DNA of 5,985 nucleotides from Clostridiales bacterium (GTDB lineage: Bacteria > Bacillota > Clostridia > Oscillospirales > CAG-272), in contig JAGZAC010000114.1 in the NCBI GenBank assembly GCA_018370615.1, positions 1 to 5,985 on the forward strand, read 5' to 3'. Both the position numbers and the translations under genes were made by a program. Below are positions 1 through 5,814 of this stretch, piece by piece. The notes under the pieces were generated by a model. It saw only the letters and a list, made by a program, of their open reading frames with translations, was not told where the DNA came from and made no database searches. Each line of letters opens with the position of its first letter. The first letter of the stretch is position 1.

Positions 1-171
1 GGCGCATGGCAAAATGAGGAAAATGGGGATTTCTTCGACGGATTTGAAGATACTGTAGGAGATACTGTTTTTCGGAATTTCCTTCGGGAGCGCTTTGACG
101 ACATCGAAGTGGATACAGACGCGATTGCAGCGTATTCCATTGGAACGGTAACGCCCAACTATACGTTTTGA
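1..171 (+). CDS. C-terminal end of an unrecognised protein (partial)
   Basis: Frame 1 is open from the first base of the window through 56 codons to a TGA at 169-171, while the other two forward frames hit stops early (frame 3 by codon 5, frame 2 by codon 19). The visible tail is very acidic, with clusters such as NEENGDFFDGFEDT, and ends in SIGTVTPNYTF. I see no membrane segment, sorting motif or catalytic motif. The start lies outside the window. It points toward the minus-strand CobW operon, so the two transcription units converge across the repeat cluster. I do not recognise the family. The reading frame is reasonably supported by its openness and ordinary amino-acid content, but with only 56 codons a chance open frame cannot be fully excluded. 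Confidence 0.6.
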   Translation, partial: GAWQNEENGDFFDGFEDTVGDTVFRNFLRERFDDIEVDTDAIAAYSIGTVTPNYTF

Positions 172-202
172 AAAATGAAACAGAATGGGCAACCGCTCAT
201 CT

Positions 203-240
203 AGGCTTTCTTACAAAGGGTCCCCTTTTGTCTGAAGCCT
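203..240. other. Imperfect inverted repeat downstream of the partial gene
   Basis: AGGCTT (203-208) pairs with AAGCCT (235-240), and CAAAGGG (214-220) can pair imperfectly with CCCCTTTTG (222-230). There is no T-run after the stem, so a rho-independent terminator for the upstream gene is possible but weak. The AAGCCT end matches the left end of the neighbouring repeat units, so it may equally be a decayed copy of that repeat family. Confidence 0.3.
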
Positions 241-250
241 CCACAAACTT

Positions 251-361
251 AAGCCTCCCCTGTGCAAGGGGAGGTGGCACGGCAACGCCGTGACGGAGGG
301 GTTGTGAAGGAAACAATCCCTCACCCGCTTCGCGGGAGCTCCCTTTACACAAGGGAGCCTT
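251..361. repeat. Inverted pair of repeat units, copy 1 (direct 251-305, inverted 313-361)
   Basis: The direct unit has hairpin one, CCTCCCCT/AGGGGAGG, and hairpin two, CACGGC-AAC-GCCGTG, followed by GGAGGGGTTGT. The second half starts ACAATCCCTC, which is the near reverse complement of GAGGGGTTGT. It continues with CCCGC-TTC-GCGGG and an 8-bp stem GCTCCCTT/AAGGGAGC. The two halves are therefore the same unit in opposite orientation, and the whole could fold as one large branched hairpin. Confidence 0.8.
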
Positions 362-432
362 GAAAATAAAATGGTGCCGGTATGCCCCCGGAGATGCTGC
401 GCAACTCCTCCACAAGGGGCCTGCACAAACTT

Positions 433-542
433 AAGCCTCCCCTGTGCAAGGGGAGGTGGCACGGCAACGCCGTGACGGAGGGGTTGTAAAAGAACAATCC
501 CTCACCCGCTTCGCGGGAGCTCCCTTTACACAAGGGAGCCTT
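433..542. repeat. Inverted pair of repeat units, copy 2 (direct 433-487, inverted 494-542)
   Basis: This has the same architecture and nearly the same sequence as the pair at 251-361. The linker between the two halves is AAAAGA instead of GAAGGAA. It carries the same CACGGC/GCCGTG and CCCGC/GCGGG small hairpins. Confidence 0.8.
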
Positions 543-615
543 GAAAATAAATGGTGCCGGCATGCCCCTCGGAGGTGCTGCGCATCTCCCCACAAGGGAG
601 CCTGTATAAAATCCT

Positions 616-664
616 AAGCCTCCCCAGTGTGGGAGTTGCTGCGCAACTCCTCCACAAGGGGCCT
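616..664. repeat. Long palindromic repeat variant
   Basis: This element starts AAGCCTCCCCAGTGTGGG and folds around a 7-bp perfect stem GAGTTGC-TGC-GCAACTC. It closes with TCCTCCACAAGGGGCCT, which is an imperfect reverse complement of its own start. Shorter relatives, keeping only the right half, lie near 386-422 and 565-603, and one near 5786-5804. A related left half with a decayed centre sits at the right end of the window. Confidence 0.7.
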
Positions 665-677
665 GCTGCACAAACTC

Positions 678-728
678 AAGCCTCCCCTGTGCAAGGGGAG
701 GTGTCAGCGAAGCTGACGGAGGGGTTGT
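678..728 (+). repeat. Direct repeat unit with altered hairpin arms
   Basis: It begins AAGCCTCCCCTGTGCAAGGG exactly as the other direct units do, and ends GGAGGGGTTGT. The second hairpin, however, is GTCAGC-GAA-GCTGAC instead of CACGGC-AAC-GCCGTG. Both arms changed together so pairing is kept. There is no inverted partner; the terminator at 742-772 follows almost immediately. Confidence 0.75.
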
Positions 729-741
729 TACGCACATCTAT

Positions 742-772
742 AAAAAAGAGGACAATTGCTGTCCTCTTTTTT
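742..772 (-). terminator. Rho-independent terminator of the CobW operon, likely bidirectional
   Basis: A perfect 13-bp inverted repeat, AAAAAAGAGGACA (742-754) and TGTCCTCTTTTTT (760-772), encloses the 5-nt loop ATTGC. On the minus strand it begins at the last base of the upstream TGA stop and the stem is followed by a run of six U, a canonical intrinsic terminator. Because the stem is A-rich on one side and T-rich on the other it also has the right form on the plus strand, where it would stop transcription arriving from the repeat cluster and the gene ending at 171. Confidence 0.9.
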
Positions 773-1716
773 CAGTAAAACGTAGCCACAGCCGGATCCG
801 GCTCCTGTGCTGACACTACTTTCTGTGCCAGCAGCACGGGGCCTTCTTCAGCATATACCTTATGATTTTTTACCTGTATCTCTCCGGTAACTGTAACCCA
901 ATCATAGCTTTTGTAGTCGTCACTTCTGCCCCACTTGCAGATCATGGCGCTGTACTGAATATCTTCCACACAGCAGGTCATCACATGGCGTCCTACAAAC
1001 ATCCAGCCTGTACCCAGGCTTTTTTCTTTTGCCACCATGGCTTTGAACTGCACTGTCTTGCCGTGATATGCAGACAGGTTTTCACACAGATCTCGGTAGA
1101 AAATAGCGTAGTCTCTGTCCTCAATGACGATGATCGGCGCTTCCATATCGTAAGGCAGGGGATCTTCTATATCGTCATAGGAGGTCTCTCCGTTTACATC
1201 TTCATAAACAATCGCTGCCATACGGGAAAGCCCACGTACGATTTTGTGCAGCTCCATAAAATCCGCGCCCGGAGCCATTCGGTTGAATACGATCATGTCT
1301 GCGCTTTGAATTTTGTCTACCACCAGGCTGCGCATGTTTTGATTGTATGTCGCAAAGGTTGTAGAGTCAAAGAACAAAATTTGCTGACCGATGATCCAGT
1401 GTTCCGGCGCTGCGTTAAATATTGTGGACAGCTGCCACATGCCGTTGTATTCCACGAGAATTTTCGTAGCATCATGTTTCTTTTGAAGAAGAATCAGTGA
1501 TTCGGGAGACAGTGCTTCCGGTTCGGAGATTTCTTCCAAGTATACCTCGGGGGAGGCAAATTCCACAGGCTCCAGTTCCACTTCGCCGGACTCACAAAGG
1601 AGCACCAAAATTCTCTCTCCCTCGCAGAAGCGTTTATCCATGAGGGTTTGCTGTATAAAAGTCGTCTTGCCCGATTCCAGAAATCCTGTCACCAGGTAAA
1701 CAGGTGTATCTTGCAT
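772..1716 (-). CDS. CobW-like P-loop GTPase fused to a YcgQ (DUF1980)-like C-terminal domain
   Basis: The protein has 314 residues. The N-terminal half (about 1-180) is a divergent COG0523/CobW-type P-loop NTPase: Walker A GFLESGKT at 11-18, ILVEYNGMW (86-94) where the family has ILIEPSG, and FNR (144-146) where it has the [NS]KxD guanine motif. The metal-binding GCxCC motif is absent. The C-terminal part (about 193-300) resembles the C-terminal domain of YcgQ/TIGR03943 proteins: YHGKTVQFKA, then FVGRHVMTCCVED (240-252) with the Cys pair C248-C249, a further C260, and a WVTVTGEI strand. The ATG at 1714-1716 is preceded by AGAAGG with an 8-nt gap. It lies 26 nt after the upstream CobW gene and shares its terminator. 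A role in metal trafficking is inferred from family and neighbour; GTPase activity is untested given the altered motifs. Confidence 0.85.
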   Translation of the reverse strand: MQDTPVYLVTGFLESGKTTFIQQTLMDKRFCEGERILVLLCESGEVELEPVEFASPEVYLEEISEPEALSPESLILLQKKHDATKILVEYNGMWQLSTIFNAAPEHWIIGQQILFFDSTTFATYNQNMRSLVVDKIQSADMIVFNRMAPGADFMELHKIVRGLSRMAAIVYEDVNGETSYDDIEDPLPYDMEAPIIVIEDRDYAIFYRDLCENLSAYHGKTVQFKAMVAKEKSLGTGWMFVGRHVMTCCVEDIQYSAMICKWGRSDDYKSYDWVTVTGEIQVKNHKVYAEEGPVLLAQKVVSAQEPDPAVATFY

Positions 1717-1742
1717 ATTTTTTGCCTTCTTTCCTGCTTATT

Positions 1743-2750
1743 TCAGCCGAAAAGCTTATCCAGCGCGTCCTCGTGCAGTCCAGAACCGATTACGCAAAGG
1801 CGGCCGGTGACGGCAGCCGGGCCGGTGCGAACGTCTGCTTCCCCGGGAGTATAGTCAAAATGAAGCCAGCCTGTGTCTCCTGCTACAATGCCTTTCGCAC
1901 GAAGTACCATGCCGAACCGGCTTTCGTCGGACAGCGCATCCAGTATTTCCTCCAGCTGCTCTTTGGTGTAGCAGCTGGCAGTTTCCTTTCCCCAACTGAC
2001 AAAAACTTCGTCTGCATAGTGATGTCCGCAAGCGCATTCTCCCTCATGATGGTGCGCATCGTGATCGTGGCCACATCCGCATTTCTCATCGTGATGGTGA
2101 TGGTGTGCATGATCCTCTCCGCAGATGGGACAGATATCCACATCTAATAGAGAACCTTGCGGCTGTTCTATGGCATCCAGAATTTGTCTCCCGGTAAGCA
2201 TGTCCCACGGAGTGGTCACAATCAGCGCCTGACTGTTCTTTTCTTTCAGAAGCGCGATACATTCGTTGATTTTCGCCTCGGACAAATCACCGGTACGGCT
2301 AAGGACGATGGTATTTGCGTGCTGTATTTGATCGTTGAAAAACTCACCGAAGTTTTTCATATACATTTTACACTTTTTCGCATCCACAACAGTGGCGCAG
2401 CCATTCAGCGCAAGACCTTCCTCTGCCACGCCTTCCACAGCGCGAATTACATCGGAAAGCTTCCCTACGCCGGAGGGCTCGATGAGAATTCTGTCTGGCG
2501 CATACTCCCGGTAAACCTGCAGCAATGCAGTGCTGAAATCTCCTACCAGAGAGCAGCAGATACAGCCTGCGTTCATTTCCCGAATCTGTACGCCGGCATC
2601 CTGAAGAAAGCCGCCATCGATGCTGATGTCGCCGAATTCATTTTCAATAATTACCAGCTTTTCACCGGTATACGCTTCAGCAATAAGCTTTTTTATCAGT
2701 GTCGTTTTTCCAGCACCGAGAAATCCGGAAAAGAGATCAATTTTCGTCAT
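1743..2750 (-). CDS. CobW/COG0523 family GTP-binding metallochaperone with His/Cys-rich segment
   Basis: The protein has 335 residues. Walker A is GFLGAGKTT (9-17), followed by the switch-like ENEFG (36-40). The family's metal-binding motif GCICC (62-66; C63, C65, C66) and ILIEPSGVG (88-96) follow. The guanine-specificity position reads LSRTGDL (150-156) rather than NKxD, a substitution of the [NS]KxD type. Between the GTPase and the CobW C-terminal domain (about 249-335) is a segment (207-244) with six Cys and thirteen His, starting CPIC and including HAHHHHHD, a likely metal sink or sensor. COG0523 members use GTP hydrolysis to deliver or insert metals (Zn, Co, Ni, Fe); zinc is my best guess but not proven. 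The ATG at 2748-2750 has a strong GGAGGT 6 nt upstream. It is the first gene of a two-gene operon and acts in the cytoplasm. Confidence 0.95.
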   Translation of the reverse strand: MTKIDLFSGFLGAGKTTLIKKLIAEAYTGEKLVIIENEFGDISIDGGFLQDAGVQIREMNAGCICCSLVGDFSTALLQVYREYAPDRILIEPSGVGKLSDVIRAVEGVAEEGLALNGCATVVDAKKCKMYMKNFGEFFNDQIQHANTIVLSRTGDLSEAKINECIALLKEKNSQALIVTTPWDMLTGRQILDAIEQPQGSLLDVDICPICGEDHAHHHHHDEKCGCGHDHDAHHHEGECACGHHYADEVFVSWGKETASCYTKEQLEEILDALSDESRFGMVLRAKGIVAGDTGWLHFDYTPGEADVRTGPAAVTGRLCVIGSGLHEDALDKLFG

Positions 2751-2756
2751 TTGTGT

Positions 2757-2762
2757 ACCTCC
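2757..2762 (-). promoter_or_regulatory. Ribosome binding site of the CobW gene
   Basis: The minus strand reads GGAGGT, then a 6-nt spacer (ACACAA), then ATG. This near-perfect Shine-Dalgarno fixes the start codon at 2750. Confidence 0.85.
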
Positions 2763-2764
2763 GT

Positions 2765-2794
2765 CTGCCGCAGGAATTTCTAAAAAAGCGGCAG
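2765..2794 (-). promoter_or_regulatory. Leader hairpin just upstream of the CobW ribosome binding site
   Basis: In the mRNA, CTGCCGC (2794-2788) can pair perfectly with GCGGCAG (2771-2765) across a 16-nt A/U-rich loop. The stem ends two nucleotides before GGAGGT. It contains six T in the loop and not after the stem, so it is not a standard terminator. It could modulate translation or mRNA stability. I see no Zur-box-like palindrome or known riboswitch consensus in this leader, so the role is speculative. Confidence 0.4.
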
Positions 2795-2829
2795 AAGTTT
2801 GTTGATAGTGGGTAGTTGCATCAAACTAT

Positions 2830-2858
2830 ATTATAACACTTTTTGTCCTGCAATGCAA
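2830..2858 (-). promoter_or_regulatory. Sigma-A type promoter of the two-gene CobW operon
   Basis: On the minus strand TTGCAT (2858-2853) is followed after exactly 17 bp by a perfect TATAAT (2835-2830). Transcription would start near 2823, giving a leader of about 72 nt. The 13-mer TTGCAGGACAAAA occupies the spacer and touches the -35 box; the same 13-mer occurs in inverted orientation in the leader of the surface-protein gene (5642-5654). Confidence 0.8.
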
Positions 2859-2877
2859 GAAAGATGCAATATCTTAT

Positions 2878-2932
2878 ACAACCCCTCCGCCGCAACTACG
2901 TTGCGCCACCTCCCCCCTCCCAGGGGAGGCTT
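2878..2932 (-). repeat. Single repeat unit of the hairpin family, upstream of the CobW promoter
   Basis: Read on the minus strand it starts AAGCCTCCCC and ends GGAGGGGTTGT like the units at 251-305. Its second hairpin is CGCAAC-GTA-GTTGCG, another distinct but perfectly paired 6-bp stem. It ends 19 bp upstream of the CobW -35 box and lies downstream of the surface-protein gene on the same strand. Confidence 0.8.
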
Positions 2933-2961
2933 TGTGCTGTGGGCTTTGTCGTGCCGCTTCT

Positions 2962-3004
2962 TTATAGGGGAGGCTTGGGGGAAAGGGCTCCTTATGGGGG
3001 AGGC
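2962..3004 (-). repeat. Degenerate fragments of the same repeat family
   Basis: On the minus strand, GCCTCCCCCATAAGGAGCC and AAGCCTCCCCTATA copy the left ends of the repeat units without a complete second hairpin or GGGGTTGT end. They fill much of the space between the surface-protein stop codon (3051) and the full unit at 2878-2932. I see no T-rich intrinsic terminator for the surface-protein gene in this gap. A weak AACAG/CTGTT inverted repeat lies at 3015-3042. Confidence 0.45.
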
Positions 3005-3050
3005 GTTGGACATGAACAGCTCTTCTTTGTGGAGGGACTGTTTATTCCTT

Positions 3051-5612
3051 CTACCATTCTCGCTTTTTGTAAGCCGCCATAGAGCCGATTCCACCGGCCA
3101 CCAGAAGCACTACGGCTACGCCGAGCACAATATATAATGCTGCGGGAGTCTCTTCTACCGGTGTGTCTGACGGATAGGTGGCCAGAGCGGCGAAAGCGTC
3201 CTTTAGGCCATTGTATACAGAGGTATATTCCTCCTCTGAAACAGACTGCGTGCACAAGAGATTTTCCGCCGCCTCCATCTCCGCCTCCAGACGGTTGCGG
3301 GATTCCCTTGTATAAGAGGAAATGTCCGTTGAAAGGCACGTTTCTAAAAATGTATCCAAATCCTCCAGATTTGCCTGAGAAATATACGCAGATATACCCA
3401 AACAGGTGAGATCGTATGCCGTAAGTTTTTCTCCATCTCTGCTATATAAAATCTGCACATCCTGTTCCCGGTGATATACAGGCAGCCTTACCGTTCCCTT
3501 TTCTGAGGAAATTGCCAGCAGGTATCCGGTGTCTGCTTCCAGCTCTGCGGAAAATTCAAACAAAATTCCGCCGTCAGATGCAGTGCCTCTGGACTCTCCT
3601 ATAAGCTCTCCCTGGGAATATCCGTCACTTTGCAGCTCGTACAATACGGCGGTGATTCCCTCTGCAAAGGAGCCCTCTACGAAGATTGTTTCCAGCGTCC
3701 CGGCTTTTGCACTGGTGAAAGCCTGGCAGATTTCTTCCGCATCTAAGTCGCCTGCGGCGAGATCGTTTTCCGAATGCAGAGATATCGTATAGCCGGACCT
3801 GGTTTTTGCAAGGCCCTCCGCGGCGTTTTCCAATTCAGTTGCAGCTCTGTGCATTTCTGACGCCGGCCCGGTGCGGGCGGCTTTTGCATTTTCCAGAGCA
3901 GGGGAGAATAAAGAGACGGAGTAGTTTGTATAATCTGCAAGATTTATTCCTTCATACGCAGCGATGGCAATTTCCAGGGAACGCTCATTTTGATATGCCT
4001 GGGTGACGGTTTCCACATCTTCTTCCAGCCTGATGGTAACTTCTGTAGTTCCTGCCGGCACGCTGACAATCCCGTTTTCTGAATCAAACCCGCAGGAGGC
4101 ATATGCAATATTGTTTAGAAGCACGGGGAACTCCAGAGAGGCACCTGTAGGGGTAGAGGGGGACAGCTGAATATGAAGCTCACCGTTTTCATTGGAGATG
4201 GTGCAGTCCAGGGTACCACCCCCTTGGAGAGGATAATTTTCAAAAGAAATAGTGTCTTCCGCATTGAGCCAGATGCCCGGGAGGCCTTGTCCGAGAACAA
4301 TGGTGCCATCCTCCAGCTGAGAGACGACAGCGTCTGCCAGGGAAAAAGGTTCCTCCTGCTGAACATAGGGAAGCTGCTGCCTGGCGAGACGCTTAAGGTA
4401 TGTTCCGCCGCCTGGCGTGGCAAAGACGGCGTCTTTCTTGTACCATGCTACCGCGGCCGCCGCGCTGCTGTCTGCGGATAAGGGAAAAATTCCTTCGCTG
4501 AGACTGCCGGGCAGATTGGTGGCAGACCACATGGATGTACAATGGGAAACGGTATTGCGCATTACTGTTTCCACAGAGGAAAGGAGCTCCTGATAGACTG
4601 TCTGAACAGCGGCCTCTCCTTCCGGGTCCTTTGTGCGGGACAAATACGCAAAAGCTTTGATTTCAGTCAGTGCATCCAAATTATCCGATAGTGCGGTGTC
4701 CTCATTCTCTCCGGACAGCAGACGGACTTCTTCCTCCTGCTCCGATATGGTAAAAACATAGGTTTCCAGTGCATTGCAGATTTCCGTATACCGGGCCTGC
4801 AGGCTTTCCCAGACGGAGTCCAGAAAATCACTATCTTCTGTTTTCATAAAGTAAAGGGCTGCGTCAAAGCAAGACATGTGGGAAATATCTACAGGGCGCT
4901 GCCCCAGCAAGGACGCCAGAGTATAGTCGTCTACGGGAATGCCGCAGAGCAGATCGATATATTCTGCTTTGAGATTGTGTACAAAATCCTCTGCTTCTTC
5001 CGGTACTTCCGTAAAAGAAAAGCTACCGGTAAGCTGTGTATCCCAAAATGCTTCCATGGCGGCCTTGTTGTCGTCAAAGGTTCCCAGTATTTCTGCGCCC
5101 GCAGCGGGCAGGGCATTCTCCCCAGTATCTGCAATGACAGCAAAATCACAGGAGCTGTTTTCTCCAGGAGATACGTTTTCAGGCACTTCAGTCAGCGGAA
5201 GCAGCTGCGTTGAAACGACGGGGAACGCCATGTCATTTTCAGAGAGGTTTTCTACAGTAAGTCGAGCATACAAAACAAGGCAGGAAGTGTCTTCTATTGT
5301 CAGTGCATTTACGAACAGCTGAAGATTGTAAAACAAATTCCCGTCGGAAAAGGTGTGGACAGTGGTGGGATAAAAAGTAGGACGGGTAACTTGTGCAATT
5401 TTTGTCGTGCAGCCGAATTGGATTTGTTCCTCTCCTATCGTAAAGGAGCCGTCTGCGGAAACTGCCAGCGGCGCAAAGTCAGGCCAGCCCAGATAGGTTT
5501 CTGTTTCCGGAATAAAGGTTTCCGCACGCGCCAGCTCTGCCGCCGCCGAGGTGGGGAGAGTAAAAGTGGTTATTATTAGCAAAAACGCAATAAGTATTGC
5601 AGATTTTTTCAT
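3051..5612 (-). CDS. Secreted, C-terminally membrane-anchored surface protein with two FIVAR-like modules
   Basis: The 853-residue protein starts with a signal peptide (MKKSAILIAFLL..., hydrophobic to about 20, likely cleavage near TSA-AAE) and ends in one membrane helix (about 826-848) followed by KKREW. It is thus probably a type I surface protein without an LPXTG signal. The body is acidic. Residues 30-150 look beta-rich, 150-440 mostly helical, and about 441-544 (from GLPGIWLNAED) beta-rich, an order that recalls six-hairpin glycosidases; this is a loose inference. Two segments fit the FIVAR helical pattern: about 545-604 (LADYTNYS...ALENAKA) and about 750-811 (SSYTRESRNRLEAEMEAAENLL). 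A beta-rich stretch lies between them. FIVAR modules are common in glycan-active surface proteins. I chose the ATG at 5612 because it gives a clean signal peptide; an in-frame TTG at 5669 would add 19 residues before it. The Shine-Dalgarno is weak (GGAAAGG, 13 nt away). Substrate unknown. Confidence 0.75.
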   Translation of the reverse strand: MKKSAILIAFLLIITTFTLPTSAAAELARAETFIPETETYLGWPDFAPLAVSADGSFTIGEEQIQFGCTTKIAQVTRPTFYPTTVHTFSDGNLFYNLQLFVNALTIEDTSCLVLYARLTVENLSENDMAFPVVSTQLLPLTEVPENVSPGENSSCDFAVIADTGENALPAAGAEILGTFDDNKAAMEAFWDTQLTGSFSFTEVPEEAEDFVHNLKAEYIDLLCGIPVDDYTLASLLGQRPVDISHMSCFDAALYFMKTEDSDFLDSVWESLQARYTEICNALETYVFTISEQEEEVRLLSGENEDTALSDNLDALTEIKAFAYLSRTKDPEGEAAVQTVYQELLSSVETVMRNTVSHCTSMWSATNLPGSLSEGIFPLSADSSAAAAVAWYKKDAVFATPGGGTYLKRLARQQLPYVQQEEPFSLADAVVSQLEDGTIVLGQGLPGIWLNAEDTISFENYPLQGGGTLDCTISNENGELHIQLSPSTPTGASLEFPVLLNNIAYASCGFDSENGIVSVPAGTTEVTIRLEEDVETVTQAYQNERSLEIAIAAYEGINLADYTNYSVSLFSPALENAKAARTGPASEMHRAATELENAAEGLAKTRSGYTISLHSENDLAAGDLDAEEICQAFTSAKAGTLETIFVEGSFAEGITAVLYELQSDGYSQGELIGESRGTASDGGILFEFSAELEADTGYLLAISSEKGTVRLPVYHREQDVQILYSRDGEKLTAYDLTCLGISAYISQANLEDLDTFLETCLSTDISSYTRESRNRLEAEMEAAENLLCTQSVSEEEYTSVYNGLKDAFAALATYPSDTPVEETPAALYIVLGVAVVLLVAGGIGSMAAYKKREW

Positions 5613-5701
5613 AATACAAACAGTGCCTTTCCAAGTAACTTTTGCAGGACAAAATAAAAATTTCAGCAAATACAGCAGGAATGTTAAAAATTATACACAA
5701 T

Positions 5702-5730
5702 ATTATACAGAATTATGAGAGACTTGTCAA
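5702..5730 (-). promoter_or_regulatory. Perfect consensus sigma-A promoter of the surface-protein gene
   Basis: The minus strand reads TTGACA (5730-5725), a 17-bp spacer, then TATAAT (5707-5702), a full match to the housekeeping consensus in both boxes. A second TATAAT follows 6 bp downstream. Transcription would start near 5695 and leave an 80-nt leader to the ATG at 5612. This also supports a start downstream of 5695, which is compatible with both the ATG and the TTG at 5669. Confidence 0.85.
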
Positions 5731-5785
5731 TCTAAGGGTAATGTGGGAGAATGTGTGATTTTACGGAGAGCCTACTTCAAGAATC

Positions 5786-5804
5786 CTTCCCACAAGAGGC
5801 CCTG
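5786..5804. repeat. Fragment of the palindromic repeat variant
   Basis: CTTCCCACAAGAGGCCCTG resembles the right half of the palindrome at 616-664 (CTCCACAAGGGGCCTG) and is followed, as in cluster A, by CACAAA and a direct unit. The sequence order is the same as at 386-433. Confidence 0.5.
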
Positions 5805-5814
5805 CACAAAACCT

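Larger units (their letters stand above)
240..603 (+). repeat. Tandem duplication, about 182 bp x 2, of a composite repeat
   Basis: The block from about 240 to 421 recurs from about 422 to 603. The offset is 182 bp at the direct unit (251 to 433), 181 bp at the inverted unit (313 to 494) and 180 bp in the spacer that reads TGAAAATAAA(A)TGGTGCCGG, reflecting two single-base indels. The direct and inverted units of the two copies are nearly identical, whereas the last 40 bp (the 386-422 and 565-603 palindrome fragments) differ at several positions. This looks like a fairly recent local duplication of a direct-inverted-palindrome composite. Confidence 0.8.
238..728. repeat. Cluster of GC-rich hairpin-forming interspersed repeats (cluster A)
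   Basis: This stretch holds no credible gene and is almost entirely repeats. The basic unit is about 50-55 bp: an AAGCCTCCCC start, a first hairpin (CCTCCCC/GGGGAGG), a second short hairpin with variable arms, then GGAGGGGTTGT. Direct units occur at 251-305, 433-487 and 678-728. Inverted, diverged units occur at 313-361 and 494-542. A third, longer palindrome type lies at 616-664, with related partial copies near 386-422 and 565-603. Direct units are preceded by CACAAACT[T/C]AAGCCT. Open frames through the region give low-complexity peptides such as PPLAQGRLK in both strands and are not genes. From memory, similar repeats are scattered in Oscillospiraceae genomes. They could be REP/BIME-like or MITE-like; no transposase is present here. 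Confidence 0.85.

Noticed and set aside
238..728. CRISPR array
   Set aside because: Repeats are about 50 bp, occur in both orientations, contain internal hairpins, and the intervening segments are themselves repeated; there are no unique spacers of constant length and no cas genes.
197..737. Several overlapping open frames of 72-130 codons on both strands in the repeat cluster
   Set aside because: They are translations of the repeats themselves (recurring PPLAQGRLK, HLPLHRGGLSL and CGGVAQ strings), lack ribosome binding sites, and exist only because the repeats are GC-rich and lack stops.
862..1500. Plus-strand open frame of 212 codons
   Set aside because: It lies wholly antisense to the GTPase/YcgQ-like gene, which has recognisable motifs; the antisense peptide has none and is Cys/His-rich in a way typical of reverse-frame shadows.
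2157..2783. Plus-strand open frame of 208 codons
   Set aside because: Antisense to the CobW GTPase, with no family motif and running past that gene's start codon into its leader.
2797..2829. Zur or other operator palindrome in the CobW leader (GTTTGTTGAT...ATCAAAC)
   Set aside because: The two arms differ by an insertion and do not match a known Zur-box consensus; too weak to call.
5613..5669. Extension of the surface protein to the TTG at 5667-5669
   Set aside because: It would put 19 mixed residues in front of a clean MKK signal peptide, and TTG is a rarer start; kept only as an alternative.
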